Notes under the pieces: model-generated
What the model saw: only the letters and a program-made list of their open reading frames with translations
Databases searched by the model: none
Told to the model about the DNA's origin: nothing
Position numbers and translations under genes: made by a program
Assembly: GCA_009733775.1 (NCBI GenBank)
Contig: WOGZ01000009.1
Span: forward strand, 1 to 64,000
DNA: 64,000 nucleotides
Source of the DNA: Alectoria sarmentosa
Taxonomy: Eukaryota; Ascomycota; Lecanoromycetes; Lecanorales; Parmeliaceae
Reading direction: 5' to 3'
Shown: one piece after another, positions 10,074-22,530 of the stretch
Numbering within the stretch: the stretch's first letter is position 1
Layout: the number at the start of each line of letters is the position of its first letter

Positions 10074-11242
10074 TGTCTTCTCATCACCCAACTATCGTGG
10101 ATGGCTCTGACTACGGGCCACTCATCAACGTTCTGAATTGGTTCATGACTGTAGCAACACTTTTGACTGTATTTGCTCGTTTTACCACGAAAATAGCCTT
10201 GACTCGCAACATAAGCAGCGACGACTTATGGATCATCACTGCTGCTATTCGTCGGCCTCTCGAGGAAACAAAATCATTTGTTGACGTCTTCATCAGGTTT
10301 GCAGCGTTGCGCTTTGCGTCGCGACATCGATCGAGGTAGCGAATGGTCTAGGCCAGCATCAAGATGTGATTACTATGCCTCGATTGATAGTGTTCCAGAA
10401 GGTACGACGCCTTTCCGACATCTGTGTCTGGTCTCACAGTGCGATAGGCTTTTTACGCTGCGGAATATCTGTTTGCTATATCACTGGTCTGCTCCAAGTC
10501 CTCAGCATTGACACTTCTGATCGCTATAACCCCTGTCGTTCATCATAGAAGGATTCTGATTACACTCGCTATATTATTGCGCTTTGGCGAGGTTCGTCCT
10601 TGTTCGCAATCACCTTTCAGTGTCCTCTTCCAAACGCATGGAGCATACTGAGCATTCTGTGCTTCCGTCAGGTATGTTCCGAATTCTACCCGCGCCGTTT
10701 CTGCTCAGAATCCATAGGGTGTGTTCTGGAATTGCTTCGGAGCTTTTCATCTACTTTCTGATATAGCCTTGGCCGTTTTCCCCATCATCTTCTTAGTGAA
10801 GGTCCATATCAGGACGAGGCATAAGGTCATAATCATGAGTTGCTTTGGCACGCGCATACTGTGAGCAACAACCTCATTTTAGGATGCGCTTGTTCTGACA
10901 GTCAGTGGTAGGGTCATCGCGGCAACGATTCCCCAGCTGATATATCTCAATCGGGCGAGGGACTTTCGAGATTACACTTACAACATATGGCCTGCTGTTG
11001 TGTCGTCCCAATGCGTACAGAGCCTCAGCATCATCACCGCATGCGTCCCATATTTAAGACCGTTCTTTAGGAGCTTAGAAAGTGGAATGATGGGGGCTGA
11101 TAACCTTCGCCGTCGGACAGATCAAACATCTTCTGCTGTGCAACATGTCTTTACTATCGATCACTGGTGGTACTGGTTCGGTCGCACTTCTTTTGATCCG
11201 CGTCCTGTAGGAGCCTTCCCTGGTGGTGGTAAGATGAAGTAG
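10074..11242 (+). pseudogene. Decayed SAT4/rhodopsin-domain membrane protein gene
   Basis: Family segments appear in order on the plus strand. They are ATLLTVFARFTTKIALTRN with SSDDLWI (10074-10250); EVANGLGQHQDVITMPR (10330-10390); FAITFQCPLPNAWSILS (10600-10660); VFWNCFGAFHLLSDIALA (10720-10780); RILVIAATIPQLIYLNRARD (10850-10965, across a good GTGAGC...GTAG intron); and QCVQSLSIITACVPYLRPFF with ESGMMGADNLRRR (11000-11110). The segment at about 10440-10570 needs two changes of frame and meets a stop. The first intron lacks a normal GT donor near 10246. Several other splice sites are intact, so the loss is recent. An alternative is that I have missed unusual introns. Confidence 0.65.
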
Positions 11243-11541
11243 TCTTTTCCATTTGTCATATCATTCCTTGACCGTTCTCGTAGATGGGTGTCATGTTTCA
11301 GCCCTCCGCTTTGATTGTCCGAGGTCCAGCAGTGCTCGGCCTTCCAAAAGTACTGCATTCGTTGTCCGCTGCATATGTCGCTTATGCGCTGATCTCTTTG
11401 CCCCACCTCGCGTCGTATTGCCCAAACTCTCAGCCCCTTGAAGGCGCCACCCCTTCCAAATGTGCTGACTTGTTTTCCAGCTTTCATTTATTCACGGAAG
11501 ATGTCCCACCCTCTTCCATCTTTGAACAAGCAGCCGATACT
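11243..11541. other. Intergenic, probable permease promoter
   Basis: About 300 bp between the end of the decayed rhodopsin-domain gene and the permease start. An open frame runs into the permease start from upstream, but I see no family similarity in it. Confidence 0.4.
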
Positions 11542-13630
11542 ATGGAAATTGCGAACAGCATAGCTATGCCGACAGATTACGAACTCAAAGGCTTGAGAGT
11601 AGCGGGCCCAGAAAAGGAAAACACTCCAAACTTCCCATCTGAGCCTGGCGAGTCTCATGATCATGACCAGTTAACTTTGGCGCGGCTGGGGAAGAGGCCA
11701 GTATTCAAGGTCAGTATTCAATGGACGCAACGATGATTTGCAATCAGCTCACGGATTCTTAGCGTAACTTTGGTTTCATGTCTATGCTTGGGTTTAGCTG
11801 CGTTGTAATCAGCACTTGGGAAGGGGTACTTGTGCTCGCTTATCTCAGAGTCATCAACTCGCACTCACTGTGTACAGGCTCTTTGCCACGGGTTTGAACA
11901 AGTCAGTTCGCCGAGCTCTCATTCCGGACTGTCATTAAATCAGAACGCAGCGGGGGACTGGCAGGCGACGTATATGGCTATCTAGGGGTCTGGATTGGGA
12001 CGATTTCAATATTCGCAACGATTGGCGAATTGGCTTCAATGTAAGAACAGCTTTCTCAAACCGGACTCCTGGTGACTGACTGCTACTTTGTTTGACTCAG
12101 TGCTCCAACAGCCGGAGGCCAGTACCATTGGACTTTCATGCTTGCACCTAGTTCCGCGCAACGCTTTCTCAGTTATCTTACCGGTAGATATCACTTCAAT
12201 TCCACCAGAACAAACACAATAAGCTGAATTTTTGCTATAGGCTGGTTGACACTGATCGCCTGGCAGGCTTCTATTGCGGCAGGGGCTTATCTGTCTGGTA
12301 CAATGATTCAAGGGCTCCTAGTCCTCAATTATTCCGTTTATCATTGGCATCAATGGCATGGGACCCTCTTGTTCTGGGCAATCGTACTATTTTGCATCTT
12401 CGTCAACATCACCATAAGCAGTGCTCTGCCACAGATTGAGGTTCTTATGTTGTGCCTTCATATTCTAGGATATTTCGGTATTTTGATCACGCTTTCATAT
12501 CTGGCGCCTCACAACTCCGCTTCTGCCGTCTTTGAATCTTTCTTAAATGAAGGCGATTGGGGTACCCAAGGCCTTTCGGTCATGGTAGGTTTGAGCGGCT
12601 CAGTCTTTTTCTTCGTTGGTATGTATCTCAATTTTATCCTGGACATCTACAATCAAGTTCGCTGACCTGGAGATTTAGGGTGTGACGCCGCTGTTCACGT
12701 AAGCTCCGCTGCTCAATATCTAATGGTACTAAAGCTTACACACGCTAGTTATCGGAGGAGATCCGAAGTGCTTCAGTAAACGTGCCTCGCTCGATCCTCG
12801 TTAGTATATTTTTTAACGGCTTTCTCGGCTTCGGAATGCTCATGGCCCTTTTTTTCGCCCTCACGGATGTTACTGACGCGCTGAGTTCGCCCACCAGCTT
12901 CCCGTTCATGGCGGTATTTGTTCAAGCTACAAGTTCGGTTGCTGGAAGTACGGCCATGGCAGCCATTGTTATCACGCTTTCCATAAGTGCAACAGTTGGC
13001 TTCGTCGCAACTTGCTCACGTGTAATGTGGTCTCTCGCTCGCGATCGCGGTGTCGCGTTCTCTGCATATTTGGGCAAGGTAAGCCAAACCCGAGACGGCT
13101 AATCCAAAGAACGGCACTTACAATCGTGTTTTTAGAATGATCGACGTACTTCTATGCCGGTTTACTCAATCCTGGCTACGACCATCATCGCTTCCTTACT
13201 GGCCCTGATTAATATTGGCTCGTCGACGGTGTTCAACGACTTGATCTCGATGACGATCGCCGGCTTCTACGGGACGTACTTTACCTCTTGTTCTCTTATT
13301 TTGTGGAGACGCTGCTCTGGTGCCATCGGAGACTTGACCCTCGAACAGGACGTGTCGGCTCCCGAAAAGACTCGACTAACTTGGGGACCCTGGTGTATTC
13401 CTGGCCATCTGGGAATCGTCAACAACGTCTTCGCATGTGCGTACATGATTGTCATATTCTTTTTCAGTTTCTGGCCACCCACAAACCCCACAACACCTTC
13501 GACGATGAATTACAGCAGCTTGGTCTTCGGTGCTGTGATCTTATTCAGTATCGCTTACTACTTTGCATGGGGTCGAAAACAGTATACAGGTCCAGTGATT
13601 GAGATTGATTTATCACGATCAGCTCCATAG
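11542..13630 (+). CDS. Amino-acid/GABA/choline-type permease (APC superfamily)
   Basis: Exons read as 11542-11709, 11763-~11826, 11878-11901, 11951-12040, 12101-12183, 12241-12618, 12679-12698, 12749-13078 and 13136-13630. The start is the ATG giving MEIANSIAMPTDYELKGL. The protein shows RNFGFMSMLGFSCVVISTWE, NNGGLAGD...GVWIGT, then FATIGELASM, IAPTAGGQYHW and a long run of helices, GCDAAVH then LSEEIRSASVNVPRSIL (the family hallmark), and NDRRTSMPVYSIL. This is the AAT/Uga4/Hnm1 type of eukaryotic APC permease, a 12-helix plasma-membrane uptake protein for amino acids, GABA or choline. The donor of the second intron is not a normal GT in the required phase, so this copy may be mildly damaged there. 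Confidence 0.85.
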
Positions 13631-15349
13631 GAAGAATTGGGGTTCGTGTTGCAACTGTAGCATGATATTCTAGGGTCAACATATATAAATGGAAAGACAC
13701 TGCGATGAATTGATTCAGGTTGAACAATTAGACTATTGAGAAATGATACAGAGATTTTCTAGAGCCTCTACCGGCCATGTGGATGAGTCCGAGTGTCTAG
13801 TGTCTTCCATGCGGGCATTTTCCTTTCATCTGATATTTGCTAGCTATACTTGTCCTTTGAATGGTAGAAACTAGGTATGATCTGTGGGAAGAGTCATTCA
13901 CTGCACCTAATGAGAGAGTGCATGACAACAAAGCTAAGCTGAGCTTCAACTCGACCAATTTGGGAGGCCTCTGGCTGCTTGTATGGGGCTTCGAGTAGCT
14001 CCAAGATCCCCGGGGCTGGGATATGCGTCGATCGGCTCGAGCGATCAAAAGACCAGGCTGTCAGATTAATGATTCCGACAACTCATCTGCACTCCTCGCA
14101 TCGGTCCAGAATTGATTTAAAAATTCCTTGGAGTGGTCCAGACTCTTGGCCCACTGGACGAGGCCGGACCCAGAACGTGGGGTCGGACCATCGGGAGTCT
14201 GGGTATATTGCAGCATCCCGGGCTGCCTAACCTCCGGCGCATGATCCCTATCGTACATAAAGAATTCATCCACGCCACCTGCCGCCTCCACCGTTTCCCC
14301 TTTCCCTCTCCACGGTTAATACGTACGATACTATCAACCCACTAGTCTACGTCTCCGGGCCCGATGATCGATCCTCGGTTCCAATTTTCGACCGATGCGA
14401 CTGCAATGAGGCAAGCCAGATCACACTGTGAATAACGCGAACACTGACCACGAAGGATTGCAAGAATTAGTACATGATGAGGATATGAAGGGAGGACAAT
14501 GCTGACTCCGGCATTCCCCAGCGACGCTGGAAAGGTCTTCTCGACGGGTACAAACTCAATGCTAGCCCGAAATAGTATCAGGAGGAGCGTAGAAGTGGTG
14601 TCTTAAGATGTGGTATCGAGCTTGAAGACGATGGGTTGAGGTATTCGTCGCGGTAGGCCTACTAGCCGCTCTCACGCTTCCGTTCTCACCAACTAGTCTG
14701 CAAAGCGAAGATTTGGACTAAAAGGAAGCTGATAGTAGATCGAGTAATCGGTTGGGTGGGTAGCCAGCAGGATGTTCAAGAAGAATGGGCACCGATCATA
14801 AAGCAATTTGGTCTGCCGGATCGGCAGCCAGAATATTGGCACTTGCATGCATGAGCTACGCAAATTGATAGGACACATATGCTTGACACGTGGGTGAATT
14901 ATCATCTGCGGATTATCCACGAGGTCGAAGATGTGACTACATATTTATCGTCACGCGATTGTTCTTGCATACATAGTCTTTAGTCTTTATCTACCCATGG
15001 CATTTCAATGCGCCCTACCGGGTGGCAAAACTGCATGACCAAATCATGGAAAAATTCGCCAGGCAATGCAACTAGCAGGAAAGTCTCTGATATGCCTCCT
15101 TGACATTCTCTTGGTCTAGGAATCGCGGAAGCAGGATTGTTTCGGTAGGTGAGCCCCAATATATTAGGCCGGGGTAGGGTTTTCAACGCCATCAGGATAA
15201 TCCTCACCGCCTTTACTACAAGCTCCAGTGCACGACCAACACGAACAGGCTTTGGCTGAATCCAGGCCAGTTGTCAAATCCTGGTACACCCGCTCCATGC
15301 ACCGAGAACTGTTCGTTCCTGCTGACTAAAATCTATCCAAGTCACCAAC
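13631..15349. other. Intergenic, no supported gene
   Basis: About 1.7 kb of normal composition. Short frames on both strands (for example 14061-14291 minus, 14980-15207 minus) show no motif, conserved family or clear splice context. No repeat or RNA gene is seen. Confidence 0.5.
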
Positions 15350-15493
15350 ATGCGCTACCTCACCTACGCTTCTATCGTGCTTCTAGGCCTCGTTAGTTTG
15401 GCATCGAGTTCGCCAAGACTACACGAAGCTAGAGGTTCTTCAGCCGAGGCAGACGCTGAGCCTGCAGTGCCCGGCAAGGACCTTCGAGCATGA
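15350..15493 (+). CDS. Very small secreted-peptide ORF (47 residues)
   Basis: The ATG at 15350 lies in a good context (ACCAACATGC). It is followed by a classic signal peptide, MRYLTYASIVLLGLVSLASS, then a short polar mature part ending VPGKDLRA and a TGA. The mature part is Ala/Glu/Asp-rich and has no Cys and no Lys-Arg processing site. It could be a complete tiny secreted protein or the first exon of a longer one; I found no clear second exon. It lies 0.5 kb from the 3' end of the convergent UstYa-like gene. The function is unknown. Confidence 0.45.
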   Translation: MRYLTYASIVLLGLVSLASSSPRLHEARGSSAEADAEPAVPGKDLRA

Positions 15494-16008
15494 CAGTTCC
15501 TAAAGTCATCATTACCGAATTATTTTATTTCCTTGCACGACTGAGTCGTTTGTAGATTGGAAGAATGATGGGATTGCCGGGCTTGGAGGCAGGGAAGCTG
15601 AGGGAGGAACGTTTTCCTGGGATGGACTGTGGTGGATACGTTCAATGAATTTGCTTTCATCTCAAAGGCTGGATTATCATATCTGCTCCATGATTTTTAG
15701 TCGTCGACTGCTGAATTCAGAATGAATTAAACATAATGGACGAAATCTCTGTTCTTTTGATCCATTCCCCTTCTCTCGATAGAGCTTACCGTACATGGTG
15801 GTCGCACGTGTGAGCCTCAATGACGAACTCAGAAACCGGCAGAATCCCAATTAAGGTTTTCAATTTGTAGATCGAAACGGCCATGCGTTACTCAGTGTCA
15901 CTAAGATTTCTGGCCGCTGCAAACCACGCCGAAGAGTGTTGCCCTCGAGGTTTCGTCTGGTTAACGGCAGGAAGAGAAGTGGTCAATTTTTCTTTTGCCA
16001 ACTTGGAC
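15494..16008. other. Intergenic between convergent genes
   Basis: Shared 3' region of the small secreted-peptide ORF and the UstYa-like gene. No gene or repeat is seen. Confidence 0.5.
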
Positions 16009-16957
16009 TCACTCCTCGAAAGGCGGTGCTTTTATCTCGGGGTGCCTCTGCGCCCAGCCCTTCATCCTCTTGTAATATTGCGAATCCTTTGCACAGAAAA
16101 GATACCTTTCCAACTGCGGCCTCCGATCCGCACTCTCGTACAAGTACCGCCAACAAGATTCAAATTGCTTCACCCACACTTCCAATTTGTTCCAATCCCG
16201 ACACTGCCGGTTCTGTCCGACTCCGCTGACAGACTCGGAGGTGTTTGTCGTGTACCGTGGGGTGTCGTCAGCGTGACAGATGGTGTCTTCCCGCAGGGCG
16301 TCGAGACAGTGCATGTTGTGGTAGATTGAGTAGGTCGGGGGAGAGTCGAGGTGGTATTGCATGAGGGTTTCCTGAAGAACTTTCTGGGTGGTAAGGGTTA
16401 GTGGCAGATCTGTAGGCGAGAATTTAGACAGGACGTACGTACCAAGCAGTGTAGGTTATGGTACGCGTTCACGAGATAGACACCTCGGGTGGGGTCCCAG
16501 GGAAAGGGCTGTGCGGGCGGAAGTTGCATATCTGCAGCTACATCATGCGGGATGGAGATATGTCCTTCATCGAAACTTATAGCGTCCCAGAGCTCTTGGA
16601 CTTGAGTCAGGTCTTTGGAAGAATATTCCGTGCTGTGTATGAAGGGTTTGGGTATGTCTCTTGCGAGACTGGCTGGTGTTCATGGTATCAGCGAGATGGA
16701 AGTCTTGGTGCGGAAGATTAGAGCTACGCGCCATAGTTCGAGCTCTGTTCGAGACTTCTGGTTGTAGTCGTGAGTTTTTCGAATAGTAAACCGACATTAG
16801 CAAGCAGTGAGAGAGCCAGAAAAGCCAACAAAGTCCGCGAAGTGGGGCAGGAAAAAGAGGAAGAACATGAAGAAGGCTGGTATTTCTCTCTATCATCATC
16901 CCCATTGTCAACTAGATGGTATTTCAAAGAACCTTTGAACAGAGTTGTTCCAGCCAT
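16009..16957 (-). CDS. UstYa-like (DUF3328) oxidase-family protein
   Basis: There are three exons, 16957-16728, 16668-16443 and 16383-16009, whose phases join cleanly to 276 residues. The N-terminal cytosolic stretch is followed by one membrane anchor (RTLLAFLALSLLANVGLLF). After it comes ALARDIPKPFIHSTEYSSKD, a typical start of the family's lumenal part. Two H-x-x-H-C motifs follow, YHNLHCL at the exon 2/3 border and YHNMHCLDALRE, the second with ICHADDTP; these are the signature of UstYa proteins. Known members work with ribosomally made precursor peptides in ustiloxin/cyclochlorotine-type clusters, catalysing oxidative cyclisation or chlorination. No precursor with Kex2 repeats, tyrosinase or methyltransferase is visible nearby, so the substrate is unknown. 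Confidence 0.85.
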
Positions 16958-18140
16958 AAGTCAACGACTTCTAGCGTCAATGATACCCGAGAGGCTGTTC
17001 TTTCGGTAAAAGAGGAAAACAGTGAAATTCCATGGCAATGGTACTTTTATTAGTGAAAGCCGATGATCATGCACGTTTGGATCACAGCGCCGAAAGAATG
17101 AGGGATCAAGCAGTTGCAAGTTTAGCCGAGGGAAGAACGTGTATTTTCAAAACACGGAGTACTCATGGGGCCGAAAAAGCTGCCTTCTTGACACGGAATA
17201 CTCACGAACTGCTGTCTATTCTGGCACCCTTAGCGAATTCTTTCGTTGCTGGATATTACCGCTGCAGGACGGATTCGTCGAGATTACGTGAGCACAAAGT
17301 TCTTTGCTTTCTCTTATCTTTCCCTCTCTCCGTCATCTTCCACCAAGATACGAGCGCACCAACCGTCTTCTCTCGCTTGCCAATCTGAGACTGTGGGGAG
17401 TATAGAGTCATGTACTAATACCTACGACGTCGATTAGACACTCTAGCGTGCCCAGCAACGCCGCATGTTCAGCACTAAACATGTCCCTGCACTTCGGGTA
17501 CACTATCCAACTGACGGAGTGACGCAGGACGGATCTGTTCATAGCTGCTTTGACAGCGTCCACGACTTGCCTCTTTTGACCGGAGTAATTTTCCGGCAAA
17601 GAAATAGATCAAGGCGCAAAAGGAGTAAACCCACTTGGGTCAACATTTGACGGCCGAAACTGAGTCCGGAAACGTACCGGAGAATTTCGGGTATGTTCCC
17701 TAATGATACCCCCAACTTTTTGTCTTTCACACCCCCGGAAATCGCCCAAGAAAAGGTCTCAAAAGACAACTTTGAATGACCCATTCTCATAGCTAAAGGG
17801 TGTTCCAGCCTCAATACCCTGATGGGCTGAATTTCACCCTCCTATCCTTGCTGCCACAGCCTTGATGCTGGCATCCTGCACTCATCTTGCCAGCGTTTCC
17901 CAGTTTACCGGGGGCCAAAAAGTGTAAATGTGAGGTCTTACAGTAGTTTACGTTCCAGATCGCCTGTCACTGCTGTATCGAATTCACATTTCGTCGAATT
18001 CTTTGTGCAAGTAGCCAAATTACTATGGGCGCTTCGGCCCAGATATTACCAGAAGGCGCCTATTCCCCTTTTCTTGTCGCTCAACTTTTCACTGAGGTGC
18101 ATCGTACAGGCAACTGATAATATGCACTCAATAGGGAGGT
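16958..18140. other. Intergenic, UstYa promoter side and approach to the AT block
   Basis: About 1.2 kb of moderate GC with no recognisable gene. Frames at 17032-17388 (+) and 17539-17814 (-) lack motifs. Composition becomes AT-rich abruptly after about 18140. Confidence 0.5.
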
Positions 18141-21100
18141 TTAGCAGCAATAATTAAAAGAAATATTTAAAGTCAAAGTCAACCTTACAGTCTTATCATT
18201 AACCTTATTAGACAATATATCGTTTTTAACGAGGTTAATTCAAAATGTCAACTTCGCTTTCTAATTTCATTTATTTTTTATTTTTTATCACATTTATATA
18301 TTATGAATATTATCGATAAAGAGGATATCATTATTATGATCTTTATAATGTTATTATTAAATTCTTGAATCGTGATCGCTGCTGCGCCCCATCATAAATA
18401 TATTTCTTTTATAAAATATAATTAATTCGAATTTGATTTTAACAAATAAATATCAAAACGTTTACGAAAGATTATGCGTTTTATAAAAAAAAAAATACGT
18501 TTTTTAATTGATTACTTTGATTTGAAAAGCATAAAATATCGATAGCGAATATAATTCAATTTAAAATTTGCTTTATATTTATTATTATGCAAATTATTAT
18601 AATCACGATTATTGTATAAACTTATACATTATTTCGAGCGATCAAAAATATATTTATTCATTATATTTAATAATATATTCGAGCATTTATGAAAACGCTA
18701 TATTATTATACTATTTTAATATTCAATTTTTATTTATAATCGCATTCAATTATACGTTTATATTATTAAACGATTAATTAATTATAATGAACGCAACATC
18801 GTTTAAACTTTCGTCGATAACATTTTTCGAAAAATTGCACGACCTGAAAAAAAATAAGACTTTTAATATTCAATATATAAAAAATCTTATAATATAACGT
18901 GAATAATAATCATTTATTTAAATGATTTTATAAATATTAATTTTGATTTTTATAAAGAAAAGATAGCAGATGTTAAAATATTTTAAATATTTAAATTATT
19001 TAATTAATTCGATTGAATTTTTAAAAATAAATTTAAATAATATCATTTTTTTGAAAATAAGATTTATATTCATCAACGTCACGTTATATCTTTTTATATA
19101 AATTACGTCAGCAGAAGAAAAAGAGCATTTAATAAAAATATATCGAATATTAAAATCATAATAAAATATAACTTTGAAAAAACATAAAACTTTTGAATTT
19201 TCAACGCATTAAAATAGTAATTGAAAATAAGTTTTTAATTTATAAGAGATCTTTATCGAGCAATCATATTATTAACAAATTGTTACATTTATTTTCGAGA
19301 AAACGAAAACGCAATTCGATTCGAAATTTCATTTTTTATTATACATTAATATCTCGATATTAAATCATGAAATTTCAAAATCGTAAATAATTAAATTTTT
19401 TAAATCTCTCGATTTCACTTTTTTTTAAATTATATTCTTATTGTAATTAAATATTAAAAAAAACATATATGAAATTAAACGCTTTTCATTTTCTGCGCTC
19501 TTTGATTTTTAATATCAAAAAAATGATTATTTATGAAATAATTAATTTGATTATTTCTTATTCGTTTAAAACGTCGTGAAAAGTTTTTTTATTTTAAATA
19601 ATGTTCTTTTCATCGTCGCAAAGTTCGTTTATAATTTCTTTCATATTGATAAATTTTTATAAAAAAATTTTAACGTGTATATTTAAATTTGTAAACGTAT
19701 TTTTAATAATAACGAAAGAAGCTTATTTTTTAATTAATTGAAAATCATCGCAAAGCGATTATAAAGCGAAATGTAAATATTTTTGCGAGTTTAATAAGAC
19801 GATGAAATATATAACTCTTATAAAGTTAAAAGAATATTTTGAATCGTGTGACTCATTTTCTCGAAAAAGGATATTTGTGTGTATTTTGTTTTTTCGATTT
19901 GCGCGCTTTCGATGAAGCTTTTTGTATAATTTATATATCATTTATATATATAATTTATAATTCTCGAAAGATGTTTATATATCTCTTTATCGTTTTCATC
20001 GATTTTAAAAATATCGATTTGTTTATTTCTTTCTGATATCTTATTATCGTTTTTTGTTTTATATTTATTTTGAACCGTATCATTTATAATTATTTTAAAA
20101 TTTGTTATATTTATATCTTTTATTAATGATTTTGTAGAGTTAATATGCTTTGAAAAATTTGTTTTAAGGTTTTTGTTATTAATGTATAATTGATTATTTA
20201 TGATAAAATTGATATTTCTCAATTTTTGTTTAATCATTTAAATCTTCTTTTAAAAGACTTTAAATTATAAAAATTGATTTTGTTATATAACATATTTTTG
20301 ATTTAATACGTTTTATAATTTGTTTATTATCTTTGCAGCAAAAAAAGATTTCAATAAGTTATTAAAATAAACTTGATTTTCATTAAATTGATTTATATAA
20401 TTTACGACTTTAATTAATGATTTCATAATAATCTTTAATTGCTTAACAATCTCTTAATATTTTATAATAAATATGTTTATATTTTTCGCTATAATTATAA
20501 TAGATCGATTTATTTAATAATAAAAATAATTAATCATAATGATTGATAAATTCGTTAATTCGTTTATAATTATAATCGCTTTAATTTTTTTTTATGCTAT
20601 TTATGAGAATTCTTTTTCTTTTTTTTTACAAATTGAGAAGGTGATTCGAAAATAATATTATCGTTAAAATCGTTAATCATTTTTTATATATAAAAATTGA
20701 AAGGATTTGAAAGATTTGATATAAAAGTATTTCGTATCGATTTTATAAATATAAAGAGATCGTTTGAAATTTCGTCGATATTATTATCGTTATTAATGAT
20801 ATCGTCAATATTATCTTTTTGATTATTAACGTTCTCATCGTTAACATTATTAAAAACATTAATAATAACCTTCTTTTTTTGATTCATTTTTTTATTAAAA
20901 CATTCACGATCTCGATTATAATGTTTTGCATCTTTAAACTTTTTTTTTGATTAATATAATCTCGTTTTTTCTCTTTTTATGCGCCTTAATTATAAAATTT
21001 CAAACGTTTATTATTTGAATTCATTCGTTATCACGTATCTTATAATTATAACTTAATTGATTTTCTCTTTTAAATTAATTATGTTTAATCTCAAAAATAT

Positions 21101-22190
21101 TTCTCACATAAGTTTTAACATTAACATATTTATATTTAATAAATCGTTCGAATCTTTCTCGCACCCTTTATCAAAAAGCATTTATTATATTCATTATTTT
21201 ATATCTTATTTGATATTTTAAAGCAATATCGATTATGAATATATTATTTTATTTTATTAACCGTGCTCTCATTATGAGACGTTAATTAAATTATCGATTT
21301 AAACGACGTTTATATAATATGCGAGACGAAATAATAAAAATTTGAAAGACCTTTATTAAATAACTTGAAAAATCGTTTATTTTTTGCTATTATTTGATCG
21401 CGTATGTGTTTATATTTATATAATCGTTTTATTATGATAATTCAACATCGTTTTTCTTTTTCGTTATATGTTTTTTCTCTTTATTTTTATTATATATGCC
21501 TTTAAAAAAAAAAATTTTTTGAAAAAGTTTCGATTGATATGATTTTCTCTCTTTTCGTTTACGAGAAAAGATATTCAATCGTTATAAAATTATAAAATCG
21601 TTTGAACTCATAAGATCGTTTAAATCTTATAAATAAAATGTTAATATTTTATAAAAATTAATTAAAAAAAAAGCGGCTTATATTTTCATCGAATAAATAA
21701 AAAATGCAATCCGATAATATTTTAATACGTTTTTAAAAAATATGTGTGATGTGAAAGATTATTAATTTATTAATGAAATAATATTTATTGATGAAATAAT
21801 ATTTGTTGATAAAATAATAACGACTTCGAACAATGTTGAGACGTTATTTTTTAATTAAAACTTTTTTGTGAATCTTACATTTATTATATCAACATTAAAA
21901 ATCGTTTTTCACTTATTTATCGTTTTTATAAAGTATAAAAAAACGTGTGATGAGAATTATATAAGATTATTTGCTATTTATTCAAATTTATACATTTAAT
22001 TAAACAATCACATTAACGATTAATAAGATAATTGAACTTTTAAATTAATGATTTAATAAATTAAATCATTAATTTAAAAGAAAGGTTTTCAAGAACGTTA
22101 ATTATTATCTTATGTGATTAAATTGCTGAATAATTACTCTTTTAGATTTTAATTATTCTTTTAATTATCGTTGCTAAACCTTTTTAATAG
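18141..22190. other. Large AT-rich, RIP-like block
   Basis: About 4 kb of very AT-rich DNA. The few open frames (19839-20036 +, 19938-20237 -, 20684-20887 -) encode almost only Asn, Lys, Ile, Phe and Asp, as expected when coding DNA is pushed to A/T. No transposase or polymerase motif is readable. Most likely it is one or more RIP-destroyed transposons. No LTR pair comparable to 991/2908 was found by eye. Confidence 0.65.
22003..22115. repeat. Large inverted repeat (hairpin) in the AT block
   Basis: A perfect 20-bp inverted repeat (22037-22056 and 22061-22080) surrounds a 4-base loop TAAA. Imperfect pairing continues outward, with AATCACAT/AAGATAAT-like sequence to the left and its complement near 22100-22115. 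It could be a fold-back element or a terminal hairpin. Low sequence complexity alone could give shorter palindromes, but not easily a perfect 20-bp arm. Confidence 0.6.
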
Positions 22191-22530
22191 GAATAAGCTG
22201 ACAGCATGCGAATTGAAATGCTGGAGATGGCGCAGTATCAAGAGGTCGGCCTGAGACCACTGACAGCATCCATAGGAAACCCTGGTTTGTTCAACCTTAC
22301 TTCTTTCAACCCATCATGGAGTGCCAGTCACAGAACAAATATGGCATCGCGGAGGCTCTCGATGTTAGCGCATCGATTGCGAGAGATGTTGATAAGAAAA
22401 GCAATGCATTCTGATCCGAAGATGCACTGAATCCGTTATTCTTCGATGAACCGAGAAATAGAAAAAAAACGAAAACGATGTCGACTTTGCAAGGAATGAT
22501 CCTGACAATCCCTAAATTGGTCGCGGTGGT
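22191..22530. other. GC-normal island inside the AT block
   Basis: A ~340-bp patch of ordinary composition with sharp edges. It can be read on the plus strand as QNKYGIAEALDVSASIARD, a stop, then EDALNPLFFDEPRNRKKTKT. I cannot assign it to a family. The direct repeat CTGACAGCAT occurs at 22198 and 22259. Confidence 0.5.

Noticed and set aside
13770..13800. Hammerhead-like GGATGAGTCCGAG
   Set aside because: The second conserved core (GAAAC) and the flanking stems are missing.
15350..15493. The 47-residue secreted ORF as a ustiloxin-type precursor
   Set aside because: It has no repeated core peptide and no Lys-Arg sites, so I kept it as a small secreted ORF and only noted its position beside the UstYa gene.
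19759..20887. Asn/Lys/Ile-rich frames in the AT block
   Set aside because: Stop-free stretches with this residue mix follow from extreme AT content. No polymerase, integrase or gag motif is present.
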